Position numbers and translations under genes: made by a program. From positions 62,149,977 through 62,213,976 of the forward strand of contig NC_092497.1 of NCBI RefSeq assembly GCF_047495875.1: a stretch of 64,000 nucleotides of DNA. Direction: 5' to 3'. The notes under the pieces are model-generated. The model saw only the letters and a program-made list of their open reading frames with translations. It made no database searches and was not told where the DNA came from. This document shows positions 48,916-59,804 of this stretch, in pieces. The DNA is from Pithys albifrons albifrons. Its lineage: Eukaryota > Chordata > Aves > Passeriformes > Thamnophilidae. The number at the start of each line of letters is the position of its first letter. Position 1 is the first letter of the stretch.

Positions 48916-48985
48916 TTTCATAGACTTTACGGCCAGAGGGAGCCATTGATGCAATCAGTGTGTCTGGCTTCCCATGTAAAATGAA
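48916..48985 (-). mobile_element. ancient CR1-type fragment
   Basis: 'tcatagactttacggccag' 'agggagccattgatgcaatc' 'agtgtgtctggcttcccatg' resembles the old reptile/bird CR1 3' end in reverse orientation ('catagactttaaggccagaagggaccattatgatcatctagtctgac...'). About 70 bp remain. Confidence 0.55.
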
Positions 48986-49083
48986 CCTCAGAATTTCAGC
49001 AGATGATTCCTGTGTCAAGCCTGATGACTTTTACTGGAACTGGAGCATATGCTACAGAAAACTACTGTTCTGCTTTCAAAAGA

Positions 49084-49312
49084 TTAGGCAGTGGGATATT
49101 CTGTATGGTCATTCCACCTAGCTAGTTGTTCTTCTAGTAGTTGATACACTTTTCTGTTAAAATATGTGGGCGATATGAAGTTTAAATTTTCAGCACTTGA
49201 AATTACTCTTTTCCATGTGCTTTTGTCAACCAGATAAATATCCAAAGTTTTCTTACCTAAGCAGTCAGACCAGGCTTTAGTTCCTTCTGGCCTTGTGCAC
49301 ATTTCATAGCAG
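49084..49312 (-). other. candidate 3'-terminal coding exon, 75-76 codons
   Basis: On the minus strand an acceptor (caggtcaccttcttag) ends just above 49312. One frame then runs about 75 codons to a taa at 49084-49086. It begins CYEMCTRPEGTKAWSDCLGK, continues with KTLDIYLVDKSTWKRV and ends QLARWNDHTEYPTA. The composition is balanced (Trp, Tyr, Asp, Glu, Lys, few low-complexity runs), which makes it the most protein-like short frame in the window. An in-frame donor (ttag|gtaaga) lies after residue 18, so it could instead be a short internal exon. I do not recognise the family. It may be a gene's last exon, a fragment of an unrecognised mobile element protein, or chance. Confidence 0.3.
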
Positions 49313-49319
49313 CTAAGAA

Positions 49320-52300
49320 GGTGACCTGATGTGTCTTAAGAAATGCTAAATATATACAAAGAATTAAAGCTTATTCCTGTTACAAAGCCCCAAGCCACAT
49401 ACAGTTAAATGTGTAGATGGAAATGAGACTCTGATATGTATTTGCTTGCATGGACTGATTTGAAAAGAGTGAATTAATGTAAGATCCTCATGAGTTTCAC
49501 ACCTACTTTGACAGCTTGTGTACCTTGGTACTGATACATGGCAGAGATATGTTTCAGTCAAGTAACACAACTCTTCACTAGCTGGTTTGACTGACAAGTC
49601 AAACTCCAGTGGGTTTAATTTCAAACTGTCTTCACCCTGAAAACGCAGTATTACAAAAATGACTGCTGAATTGCATGCTCTCTACTTCTGTCTTGTAAAT
49701 GTCTATTAAAAAACATATTAAAGAACTTGGATTCAGGACTGGAGCCAGGGGCATGTATTTAAAAGATAGACGGTGCTTAAGGGGACAAGGGTTGTGGCAG
49801 AGGGGAGATTTGTTTCCTGGTGTAGCTTTAAAAGCAGCAGATTTACTTGCTGCAGGAAAGGGGAGTCTTGGGGACTGGATGGCTTGATAAAAACTTGAGG
49901 AGAGTGAACTCATCAGGAGACTTGGGGGTTTCCTCAGGGAGCTGACTGGTGGCTCCCAAGGACTCCCGAGGCAGAAGTAGCTCTTTGTGTAGGAAGCTAG
50001 AGGCTACCAAAACCCAGAAAGGAAAGGAATGGAGGATGGGAGGTATGACATGAAGAAGAGACTGGAAATAGAGAGCAGCATCTGGAGATATGTTAGCTTT
50101 TAATTTACTGTTATATTTAAACAAGATTAAAAATGGATTTCTTTTGCAGCCACAGACAGGGATATGGTGGTTGCATATGTGAAGGCTGCCTTTAGCTGCA
50201 GCCTTGAGATTCTGGTTAAATTAGCATATACTCTTCACAATGAAAGCTGTTTAATTTTTCATTATCACCTGGATTTTTTTGACTTTGTTTTGTTTTGAAG
50301 TTTTTGTTTTGTTAATAAATCAAAGGTCTCCATGGTAAAATTTTGATCCAGCTGCACATGGCTAAATCAGGAATGAAGTGAGTGATTCAAACTAAGTTAG
50401 TTAGAACTTAGGAAAAAAAATGAAGCCATGACTAGCATTTTAAAATAATGCAAATTGAGGAAACTGTTGAGAAATTATGTTGGACAATGAATTTATGGGA
50501 GACTTTGAGTGTTTTAGGGGTCATAGGACAGCTTTCACCATTTTTCTGAATTTGTTATCTTATTATAGGTGCTAAAGAAGGCCTGATGGATTTTGTGAAT
50601 ACCAATGACAGCTGTGAAGAGCAAAAGTGGGTTGCAAAGACAGGATTGGTAGCATATCCAAACTTAAGGCTCATTAACTTTTCAAACTTGAAAATATTCT
50701 TCTGTCTCATGGTCTGTGTATATATGTAATTGTCTGAACAGCGTTGAACTGGGTTGGTGCTCTATGTGTCACCTACTCACTTTAAAATATTTCCTGAAGT
50801 AAACATCAGAATTTCAGTGAATAAATTAAAAATGAGTTTTCATGGTCTTACTAGTGTTGATGCAAATAGAAACGTTAACCAGATCATGCAATGCCCACAT
50901 CTGTTGTGGAACTATGAGAGTTGCATGAGGGGGTGTGTGGAAGGAAGAAGAATATTTTACATGCTGCAAAACTTTAGATCACAGAAAAACAAGACCATTT
51001 TGAGTGTCAAATTACTACTATGAGCAGGGACTCTCAGCATCTGCTTACTGTGTCTGTGTTTGTAAGGGCAGCTGGTGGCTTTAGGATGTTAGTTTCCTGG
51101 ACATTTCTTTACTTTGAGGACTACCTTCATTACTAAGAGAGGAAGAGGGCTTTTGAGCCAGACTGGTGCTTCTGTTTTGTAGCTCTCCAGTCTCTCTGGG
51201 GTTTTTAATAGCCTTCATATGTAATTCTGACACAGAAGTAACCTGAGGCCTGAATTTGCAGTAATGGTCGTATTGTACATCTACTGGGATGTTCCAGAGG
51301 CTGTTCAGAGAGAATGTGAGTGATACTGGGGTTGTACTTCTTAGGCACAGAGGAGGATTCTTTAGATCTGGGATACGAGCTCAACATCCTGTTGTTTTTT
51401 ATCTGAGAGAGTACTCTTCTGTTCCCAGTTACTGAGCAGCAAACTTCTGTTATCAGAGGAATTTTACATGCTGCAGGCATTATCAGGTTTAAATACAAGT
51501 GAATGAAAGATGCTGAAACTAGTCACTATCCAAATTTTTTATTCTTTTTTGGGAAGAACACAAATCATCTGTTGTTAATGGAAACACCACCCAATAATCT
51601 GTATTCTGAAGCTTCCCTTTTGCTACTACGTCAAAAAACGAAAAATTGGAAAAAAATCAATCTTGCAGTTTGTCATGCCATGTTAATTTGATTGATCAGT
51701 GCATATTATATTAAGGTGTTGCCTCATCATTACATGATAACAAGAACTGTGGGTTATTTTAACACTATTTAAAGGAGATAGATAAGAGATACCAGTTCAA
51801 GTAATCAAACTGCTGTTTAGGTCAATTTCTTGAGTGTGTTGTTCATGGAAGCTAAGATTTTTTTTTGCTCATTCAGCAATGAGGCTATGCCTATCTGGCA
51901 GTATGTGTGGAGAAACACTGAAAGTTCACTGGCAACAAGCTGTCAGCCTCAGAAGCAGGGAACACTGAGGGAGGTTGGAGTGGAAAAAGGAAGGAAGGAG
52001 ATAAAGAAGCATGTGTTAAATTTAAGCCTATAGTGAATAATACTGTGTAATTCATAGCACACGTTTCAATGTATTTGGGGTGCATATCTGAGTTTTGTAA
52101 GGCTATTGAACGTGTTGTAACTATATGGGATGTTAAAAACAGAAAGAATAAGCATAAAAATGAACCACAGTTTTGATCAGCTTTACTTTGGATTAATAAA
52201 ATCCCTTGTATTTATCGATGGTAAAAGATATTTCCAGTTATGTCAGTTGGGGCTATTAAACCAGGGTTCTGTGAGAAAAGCATTCAGCAGGTACTGAGAA

Positions 52301-53275
52301 CTAATGGACTACTTTGTCAAAGTTCAAGATGTCAAACGGGAGCATTTGTGAAACAGAAAGAGTTCAATCTAGAAATTTCCATGGTATTTCTGAGCCCAAA
52401 AATAATTTTTTCAGGATTGAGTTCCACACACAGCATCAGTCCATTCCCACAGAATGCTGCTCAAAAGCTGAAAGACACCCTCAAAATTTCCTAACAGTGC
52501 TTCACAGCACTGTGGTGGTCACTGGCTGACATAAGGTGTGTGACAGGGGAGCAAGGTTCCAGTGAGACTTCACCAGATGTACATACAAAGCTCAAAAGAC
52601 TTTTCATGTCAGTAAATCCTTCAAGCTCATATTTTCACTGCAAGTACATTAAAGGATTGAAAATCCTTAAATTTCCTTGATTTATTCTAATATGTTATAC
52701 ATACCATTTTCTAGTGTGCATTTGGGCAGTTGTAATTATTTACACTGTAGAAGTTTTCTGGTTCTTTACTTTTTAAGGTCCGTAAGTCTTATTTGAAGTA
52801 TGTCACTCTCCTACATCTAAGGCAAATTTCACAGTGATCCTTTTCCTATTATTTTAAAAGTTGGCACGTTTTTCATTTCTTATGACTGTAGGGTTTCATT
52901 TTGGTTTGTTGGGTTTTTTTTTGTTTTGTTTTGTTTTGTGGTAAGACAGGATTAAATTTCTATACCTTTCTGACTATCTATGTTTTTATTTCACAGGCAT
53001 TGGCTGCCTATAGCTTCTCTGGAGCTTTTTTGACAAAAAGGACTATTTAAAAAAAAATAGCGATTTGTTTAGTGAAGTGTAGCAAAGTCTCCAAAAGAAT
53101 AAGATTTGAAAAGCAGCTGGCTCAGAAGTGGCAATCCTGTTTTCATAAGAACCTTTTGAGGATTCGAAATTTATTTAGTGCTGGAACAAATCCTTAATCT
53201 TTTGAAGGCTGTAGTGTCCATTTTTGGATTAAAAAGGTTGGGCTTAAAAATATGCCTACACTTCCTAGACAGTCT
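49320..53275. other. non-genic unique sequence
   Basis: AT-rich with no recognised gene. An acceptor-like ttttttttgctcattcag ends at 51876 and is followed by about 50 open codons, but no good donor. A (TTTTG)n tract lies at about 52910-52940. Confidence 0.4.
52905..52940. repeat. (TTTTG)n simple repeat
   Basis: ttttttttgttttgttttgttttgtgg: three to four clean pentamers after a T run. Confidence 0.8.
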
Positions 53276-53280
53276 GTGCA

Positions 53281-53523
53281 GGTTTACTGGTTTTGTCTGG
53301 GATAGAGTCAAGCTCCTTCACTGTAGCTTGAATGGTGCTGTGTTTTGGATTTGTGATCAAAAGAGTCTTGATGAGAAACTGAATTCTTAGCTATTGCTGA
53401 ACAGTTCTTGCACAGTGTCCAGGCCTTCTTTACCACCAGAAAAAAGACTGGGAATGGACAAGGATTTGAGAGGTTGCACAGCCAGGACATCTGACCCCAA
53501 CTGACTCAAGGGATCTTCCACAG
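53281..53523 (+). mobile_element. ERVL-type LTR, 5' part (interrupted)
   Basis: Plus-strand LTR of the family at 14.2 and 21.9 kb: 'ggttttgtctgggatagagt', 'tgctgtgttttggatttgtg', 'ctattgctgaacagttcttg', 'gacatctgaccccaactgac' and 'aagggatcttccac'. It stops abruptly where a CR1 begins. LTR-like sequence resumes at 54047. Confidence 0.8.
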
Positions 53524-54046
53524 CTGTATTGAGCACTCGTGAGGCCACACCTCAAATTCTGTGCTCACTTTTGGGCCCCTTCATGACCTAAAACACACTG
53601 AGGGCCTGGAGTGTGTCTAGAGAAAGGCAACAGCACACAAGTTCTGTGAGGAGTAGATGAGGGAGCAGGGAAGGATCAGCCTGTACTAACGGAGGTTCAG
53701 GGGTGGATCTTGTTACTCTCTGCAACTACCTGAAAGAAGGTCATGGCCAGGTATGGGTTGGGCACTTCTCCCAGGTAACAAGAAACAGGATGACAGTCAA
53801 TGACCTCAAGCTGAGACAGGAGAGGTTTAGGTTGGATATGAGGAAAATCTTTTTCATGGAAAGGGTTGTAAAGCACTGGAACAGACTGTGCATGGTAGTG
53901 GTAGAGTCACTATGTCTAGAATGTTTCAAAAATGTGTGGATATGGTACTAAAGGACATGGTTTAATGGTGAATGCAGTGGTGGGTTTGAGTTGGTTTTTG
54001 AACTTGATGATCTCAAAGATTTTTTCCAACCTCAACAATTCTGTGA
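53524..54046 (+). mobile_element. CR1 LINE nested in the LTR
   Basis: CR1 3' portion in plus orientation: 'cgtgaggccacacctcaaattctgt', 'gaggtttaggttggatatgagg', 'agcactggaacagactgtgc', 'aaaatgtgtggatatgg', 'ggacatggtttaatggtg', 'gaacttgatgatctcaaaga' and 'tttttccaacctcaacaattctgtga'. The tail is short. The element is flanked on both sides by pieces of one LTR, so it inserted after the LTR did. Confidence 0.9.
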
Positions 54047-54120
54047 ATTTCCTTACTTTGTGTGATTTTTCCCACTTTTGCCCTTTGGATTGTCTCCCTC
54101 ATCACACTGAAGCAGCTTCC
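54047..54120 (+). mobile_element. ERVL-type LTR, 3' part after the nested CR1
   Basis: 'tttccttactttgtg', 'ttttgccctttggattgtctccctcatcacactg' corresponds to the block 'ttttcttacttttacccttctgattctctcccccatcccactg' near the end of this LTR family (compare 22290-22345). The last ~60 bp of the LTR are not recognisable. Confidence 0.55.
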
Positions 54121-54144
54121 AACAGTGAGGAGCAGGATCCTGAT

Positions 54145-54572
54145 GACTTAGGCAGTAAGCCATAGTCTGCAGAGTCTGAGACAAAAACCCATCACTAAGG
54201 ACAACAAAGCCTGTTGATGTTCAAACATGCTGATTAGCTGTCACTGCCTCCGAAATAGAGATGTATTTTAAGATGAATGTTATCAATTAATGCTGAAACC
54301 CTTTGTTTTCTTACCCCCATGTAAATTCCTGTTAAAGAAAATATTAAATAATTGTGCAATATAGCTAAAACTTGTATAATCCCCTAGTTAACATATGTTA
54401 CCATGATCCATCCTCCTTACTGACATATCCTGGCCCCAAGACCTTTAAATCTTGTGTCATGTGTTCAATAAACATTCCAGTTTTTACCTCCATATTTGGG
54501 ATTTTGACTCTTTCAGAGCTGAGCTGCTGTGGGTTAATCCACAAGAACAGCTTTTAATAAACTACTGCAACA
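54145..54572 (+). mobile_element. probable LTR, class unassigned
   Basis: A second LTR-like unit follows the nested pair. It has tttaaat (about 54444) as a possible TATA variant, aataaa at 54467-54472, and a pyrimidine-rich U5-like stretch ending 'aataaactactgcaaca' at 54572. The left boundary is a guess. No second copy in the window and no target-site duplication seen. Confidence 0.35.
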
Positions 54573-54579
54573 GAGTCTA

Positions 54580-57500
54580 TTGAAATTTATATGCATTTAT
54601 GGAATGCCTTATATTTCAATGAAAGCTTAGGAAAAAACCCTCGTTTTGAATCCTCAAATTTGTGCTTATTTTAAAGCACTGATTTACATACCTATTTGAA
54701 GTCTGTTTATCTTATGATAATATCTAAAGAAGGGAACTTGTTTACATTACCTCAGTCTGATTTTCAGCAACTATTTTAAATGCTTTCCCCCAGAATAGAT
54801 AAGTTGTTTTTTCTCCTATGTCTTTCTGAAGTTTCTGCAGTTCTCCTTGAGCAAGTTTTACCAGTCAGCAGGAAATGGGAGCCTACATTTCTGTCTTTGG
54901 CTCTGGACAGTTGGCTATAAAATGATGGGACTGTTTTGAACAGTAGTTCTCCTTCCTTCCTGAATTCACAGAAATATCTGAAGCAAGTCTTCAGTGGAAA
55001 AAAATACCCTTCCCAATAGTGCAGGAGGCTGAACATGGAAGCTACAGTTTCATTTCTGTTGAATTTCTGTGACATCTGTGTGTCTGCATTATTACTTTAT
55101 CATTACTCACCCAAGGAACCTTCTCTTCCTTAGTTTGTGTATTTTAAACAACTGTTCTTTATGTTTATAATTCTACTCAAATTTAGCTAGATGGTATGGT
55201 GATTTGTCTTGTGGTTGTTTTCTGTTTTTTCCCAGATCTGTGTGGTCCTTTTGAAAATATAATCTGATAGGATATGGATTGATATGTGAAAAAACTAGTC
55301 TCAGTATTTTAAGATTACTTCTTCACTCCTCTATGCTTCTCAAGCAGCCCTGTAGAGGCTGGATAACTGAATTGCAGCTTGCTTAAATTGACATATCTGC
55401 ACTGACATCCAAGAAATTCAGGTTTTCGGTTTTTCAGGCTGAAGGAAAAAAAAATTGCTTCCTCCAGGTATGCCCAAGAACTGACTGCAATTCTAGTATC
55501 TGATATTCACTGGAAGGAGATATGCCCTAAAAATTAATTGCCGTTCTCTTAAAAAAAATAGAGTTAAATATTCTCTGTTAGGAGAAATGTGTCACTAATT
55601 TATTTCAAACAAAAAATTAGGGGATATCAATATAATATATTAATGAGTGCCATTTCTTTGATATTATATGGCTAATGTGCTGTGTGAAACATATATTTTT
55701 ATGTGAATATTCTCCCTCATGTCATAGAAATAATTTGAAGGCATGAACAGTCAACTCAGCTGAGAACTGAATTAAGATATTTCAAACAACATATTTAACT
55801 TCTAATAAAACAGACATCTCTTTAAAACTTGACTCCTCACCAATTAACTGTTGTCACAAATGCCACAATTTAAATGGATACAGGTCTGTGCTCTCAGGTG
55901 GCATTCAGATCACACTGAAATTCATACACACACTCTCTGGGCAGATGTAATTCTCAGTAGTTACAACTGAGTCAACAGAAGCACAGAGATTTATATCCAC
56001 TAGAGCAATGGCTCAAAGTGCTTTCCCTGGAAAGATTGCTATTTATGGACAGTGCCATAAAGCAGTGAAAGTTAAGGAGGACCAGAACCTATGTCTTCTA
56101 TGAAAAAAACCATTAGCTGGAGGAGAAAAATGGTTTGAGGAGAAGCTGGTTTGGAACTGGACTGCTGCTGGTGACAAGAACTATTACAAAATCTCTAAAC
56201 TGAGTCACTGGGTAAGCAGATGAGGCAAAACAGGTTGTGCCACATAATAAGGGATACTGGGGAGAGGCAGAATTAAGTACCATGTGGTACATGGGTAACC
56301 CAAGAGAGTTCATGTGGCTGTGGTGGGGTGATGCTCCCTGTGGGGGCAGACTGCTGACCAGTGGCCCAAAAGGGGCCAGAAACACACTTTTCTATCTTTT
56401 CATGTGTCACATCCTACACTAACGACTATGGACCCAGCACTGGGAGATGAACAAACCTTATATTCTGGGGACTGTGACAGGGAGAGAAGTAGTGATTTGC
56501 TATTATCATCTTTATAAACATGAATCAGCTCTTAAAATGTTGGCTAGCTGTGAACAGCATCAAGACTTTTAAAATGGGTGCATGTTTTTCTTATATATTT
56601 ATAGGGGGTTTTTTGTTAAATTTATAGTACCTACTTTTCTATATTTGTTCAAAATTTAACCTTGAAGGAAAACTCAGTGGGAATAATACAAAATTTGAAT
56701 GTATTTTGCTATGTCTACAGTTTCTCATTGTAATGATATATTTAAAAGTTTATAAATACCTACTTTTTTATGAATTAAATTTTTGTGTAACTTGTGTCTG
56801 AATATGAAGTATGCAAATTTTTCACATTTATAATGTTTTACTCCTTCGGAAGATACTTTATTCAGAGATAAGATTAATTTCCCTCTTTTGCCAGATATAT
56901 TGTCTTTGTACTGCCCTATAGCACTTTCAGCTACAGATATTATTTGACCAATTCACAGCACTTCATCACAACATGCCAAGAGGTTTCCTCTCCTTTATTA
57001 CCTTTGCTAGATTTTGCTTCACTGATGGTCCATAGTAGAAGCAGTAAGCATGTTGTGCAGCCATTGTGCACTAGTGATACCCTTAAGAACTTTGTTTTGG
57101 CAACCATGTGGGTTACGGGAGCATGTCTCCATGTAGGTTTTGCCATAAAATCTCCAGACCTTTTTTGAATTAACCCACCTTTCCAACTTATTTATTTTAT
57201 TCTCATTAGCATAGTCATCTCACAGTTTTCAGCCATCGGAGCCGGTTAGTTTCACTGGGTCTCGTCCTAGTGAATCCAGTTTTTTACTCTTCCGTTTACC
57301 ATGGGCAGTTAGAATGTATCTGTTGTGGTTTGTTATATTTTTTTGTTTTTTGGTTTTTTTTAAAGGGTTAAGAAAAAAGTCTAGTCCAGCAGGTATTTGG
57401 AGGCAGAGAACTCTTGTATGTAAGTACAATCATGCACCTTTATTGATAGCAGCTCTCAAAATTACTGAAATAGAAGACATCTCTTGTAGCTGATGTCTTT

Positions 57501-58300
57501 TTCCTTATGAATAATCACTGAGCAGCTATGAAGTTTACTAAAATATGTAAAATTTTCTTCCTTTGGCTGAGAAAAAAATTGGATTAGTGATCAGTTGCAA
57601 TTGCCAAAGGGTTTGTTGTTTTTTCATTTATACTTTTCCCCATTAAAAAGGGATATCAATCCCCTGCTAATTCTTGCAGATTAAGACTAATTTTTAATAT
57701 CCTGGCATTTTAGGTTTAATCAACAATTTTTACTCCTCTAAGCCATGATATGAAGAAGTATGCCAGTGCCCTGTGTTCTAAACCTTTAATGATTGCTTTG
57801 CTTCAATGGGTTTGAAATGCGTTTCTGACATGAAACTAGGAAATGTAGTAGAGAGATTTTAGATTATTCTTAAGAGTTTAAACCCTGCAGCTGATATTGT
57901 TACACTATTTCAGCCTAGCATTAGCTGTACTATTTCTATGCCTTCTTTCAGCATTCACCGATATATCAACCAAGAATTTGAGCTATTAGATTTTCATGGT
58001 TAGACACTTGTTAGAGAATCCTAAACTCCACTGTTTTGTGGTACATGCCAAACTGTCATGCAGTATTCATAGCATGTATCTTCTTGTGTCTTATAGTTAC
58101 TTAAAAAATCCAGTGTATTTTTTGTTACATATTCAGGTTATTTGCCTTTTCCTATGTGGTGTATTGACAGATAGTTTACAAAATAATGTACCAAGCAGCT
58201 TTCTGCCCCCCAACCTCCCATCTTATATACTCTGCAACTGGTTGACTATGAATGTCTTTACAAGTAAAGACATAATCCATTCCAAATTTTCAGTCACTAA
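54580..58300. other. non-genic unique sequence
   Basis: AT-rich with no recognised gene. Acceptor-like sites at about 55240 and 57942 lead only into frames that close within 20 codons. A T-rich tract lies at 57328-57363. Confidence 0.4.
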
Positions 58301-58302
58301 AA

Positions 58303-58367
58303 ATTTTAGATGTGGCACTTGGGGACATGGTTAACTGGTAGGCTTGGCAGTGCAGTAGAAAATAGTT
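58303..58367 (+). mobile_element. short CR1 fragment
   Basis: 'agatgtggcacttggggacatggttaactggtaggcttggcagtg' matches the CR1 block that precedes its 3' end, but the terminal 'ttccaacct...' and tail are missing. It is an internally cut remnant of about 65 bp. Confidence 0.7.
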
Positions 58368-58369
58368 GT

Positions 58370-59375
58370 CTGGTTTTAAAATATTTAGCTCAACAGAAAC
58401 CTTTACCCCTATAGAAAAACTTGGATTTTCTGCAAAATAAAAAGTCATTATTGTTTTCCCTTAGGAACTTTTAAAAATACAAATTACTGTTTTCCTCTCT
58501 TTGGGAACATACAGGATAATTTGCATTTATAGTATCAAATGAAAATACAAAAAAAAGTTAACAAACTATTTCTGTTCAAAAGCGGGCTGCAATGCACAAT
58601 AATCACATAAATCTAGAAGAAAAAAAAGATTCTAATCTTCTTGTAAATAGTTGCTCTATAGCTGGGAAAAATTACAGTAAAAAAGATGTCACATTTAAGA
58701 GAACCCATTAAGCTAAGCTTCTTTCAGTAGAGATATTGAAGACAGCCAACCCCATAAACTACCTATTAATGCTTCCAATTTCATATTATCTGAATAGTTA
58801 CTATCCATGAAATAGGAAGCTTTATTTTAGGAACAGCAACGTGCGGTAGTGCTGGAGCAAATCCTACTTTGTGAGGTGGAGTGTTACAGACTTCTACCCT
58901 TGAAATTCAAGATGTGACCAGTCCCAACATGCTAAATGAAGTGAGGGAAAAGGGAATAAAGATCAGAAAGGAAAGTGTCTGCATCAAATAGCTTTTAGAC
59001 TTTTAAACAGGAGGATAAATTAGGGAGATAGACTGGAGCACAGAGCTATCAGAGATAGGGGCTCCTCGAAGGAAATTTCCAAGATGGAATCTGGTGCTAT
59101 TGTTTTCTGCTCCTCCACACATGAGGATGTGATTCTTTCTACGGACAACTAAAGGAGAATGTGGCATGCTTGACTGAGTTAAAAACCAGGGGAAGTTGCA
59201 GCATCAAATCCTCCTGCAAGCCAGGTTTGAAATTGGGAGACTCATCAGAAAGCACAGAGTGGTTTACTCATCTGTTATGCAGGTGTGAAAATCCAACAGC
59301 TTGTTAAGTATTCAGGCTTTTAAGATTATTTTCACTGCCTTGGAATTTGTGTTTCTCATATTCTGTTTCCTCAAT
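58370..59375. other. non-genic unique sequence
   Basis: Nothing recognised. Confidence 0.4.
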
Positions 59376-59381
59376 TTTCAG

Positions 59382-59437
59382 ATTTCATGAGTGAGGGAGG
59401 AAAGAAGAAGGAAGGAAGTGAAAAGTGGGAGAGAAGG
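59382..59437 (+). other. candidate exon (56 nt) in a purine-rich stretch
   Basis: The acceptor ttctgtttcctcaattttcag ends at 59381 and the donor agaagg|gtaagg starts at 59438. The single open frame reads FMSEGGKKKEGSEKWERR and contains an ATG. Purine-rich (GA) exons can carry splicing-enhancer sites, but the surrounding GA-rich simple sequence (to about 59505) makes such frames open by default. Confidence 0.2.
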
Positions 59438-59508
59438 GTAAGGTAGTGCTGAGACAGAATGGGAAAGGGAAGAGAGGAGGGAAGAGGGAGGATAAGGGAA
59501 TGGAAAAC
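59385..59508. repeat. GA-rich low-complexity tract
   Basis: gaggaaagaagaaggaagg, gggaaagggaagagaggagg and similar purine runs, interrupted by 'tagtgctgagac'. Mirror image in base class of the polypyrimidine tract at 13.6 kb. Confidence 0.7.
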
Positions 59509-59597
59509 AGATGAAACCAGTAAAAACTACAAAATACAAAATCACCAGCTTTGAGCTGCTTATTATTGACTTCCTGATAGCATTATTTTTTTCTCAG

Positions 59598-59801
59598 ATT
59601 TGGTGTTATGACACCAAACAGAAAGTCCTGGATGGTCATTTAGTAAGTTCCCCAAAAGCGGAGCCTCTATCCCTGAGCATTAGTGGTGACACTGTCCCAG
59701 CCCCGAGGTTTAACCCATCCTGCAGTGAGCGATGCCACCACGTGGTGGGTGCAGAGGAAACAGAAGATGATGCTGAAAAAGAGGCAATACCAGTGAAATA
59801 A
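59598..59801 (+). other. candidate 3'-terminal coding exon, 67 codons
   Basis: An acceptor (cattatttttttctcag) ends at 59597. The frame that begins immediately (IWCYDTKQKVLDGHLVSSPK) runs 67 codons to a taa at 59799-59801. The C-terminus is acidic (EETEDDAEKEAIPVK). CpG count is higher than in the flanks. A perfect donor (gtaagt) at 59643 would instead define a 45-nt in-frame internal exon of 15 codons. The frame also extends upstream of the acceptor, so it needs no splice to be open. Composition is that of a soluble protein, but I know no family to assign. A worn repeat or chance frame remains possible. Confidence 0.3.
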
Positions 59802-59804
59802 TTA

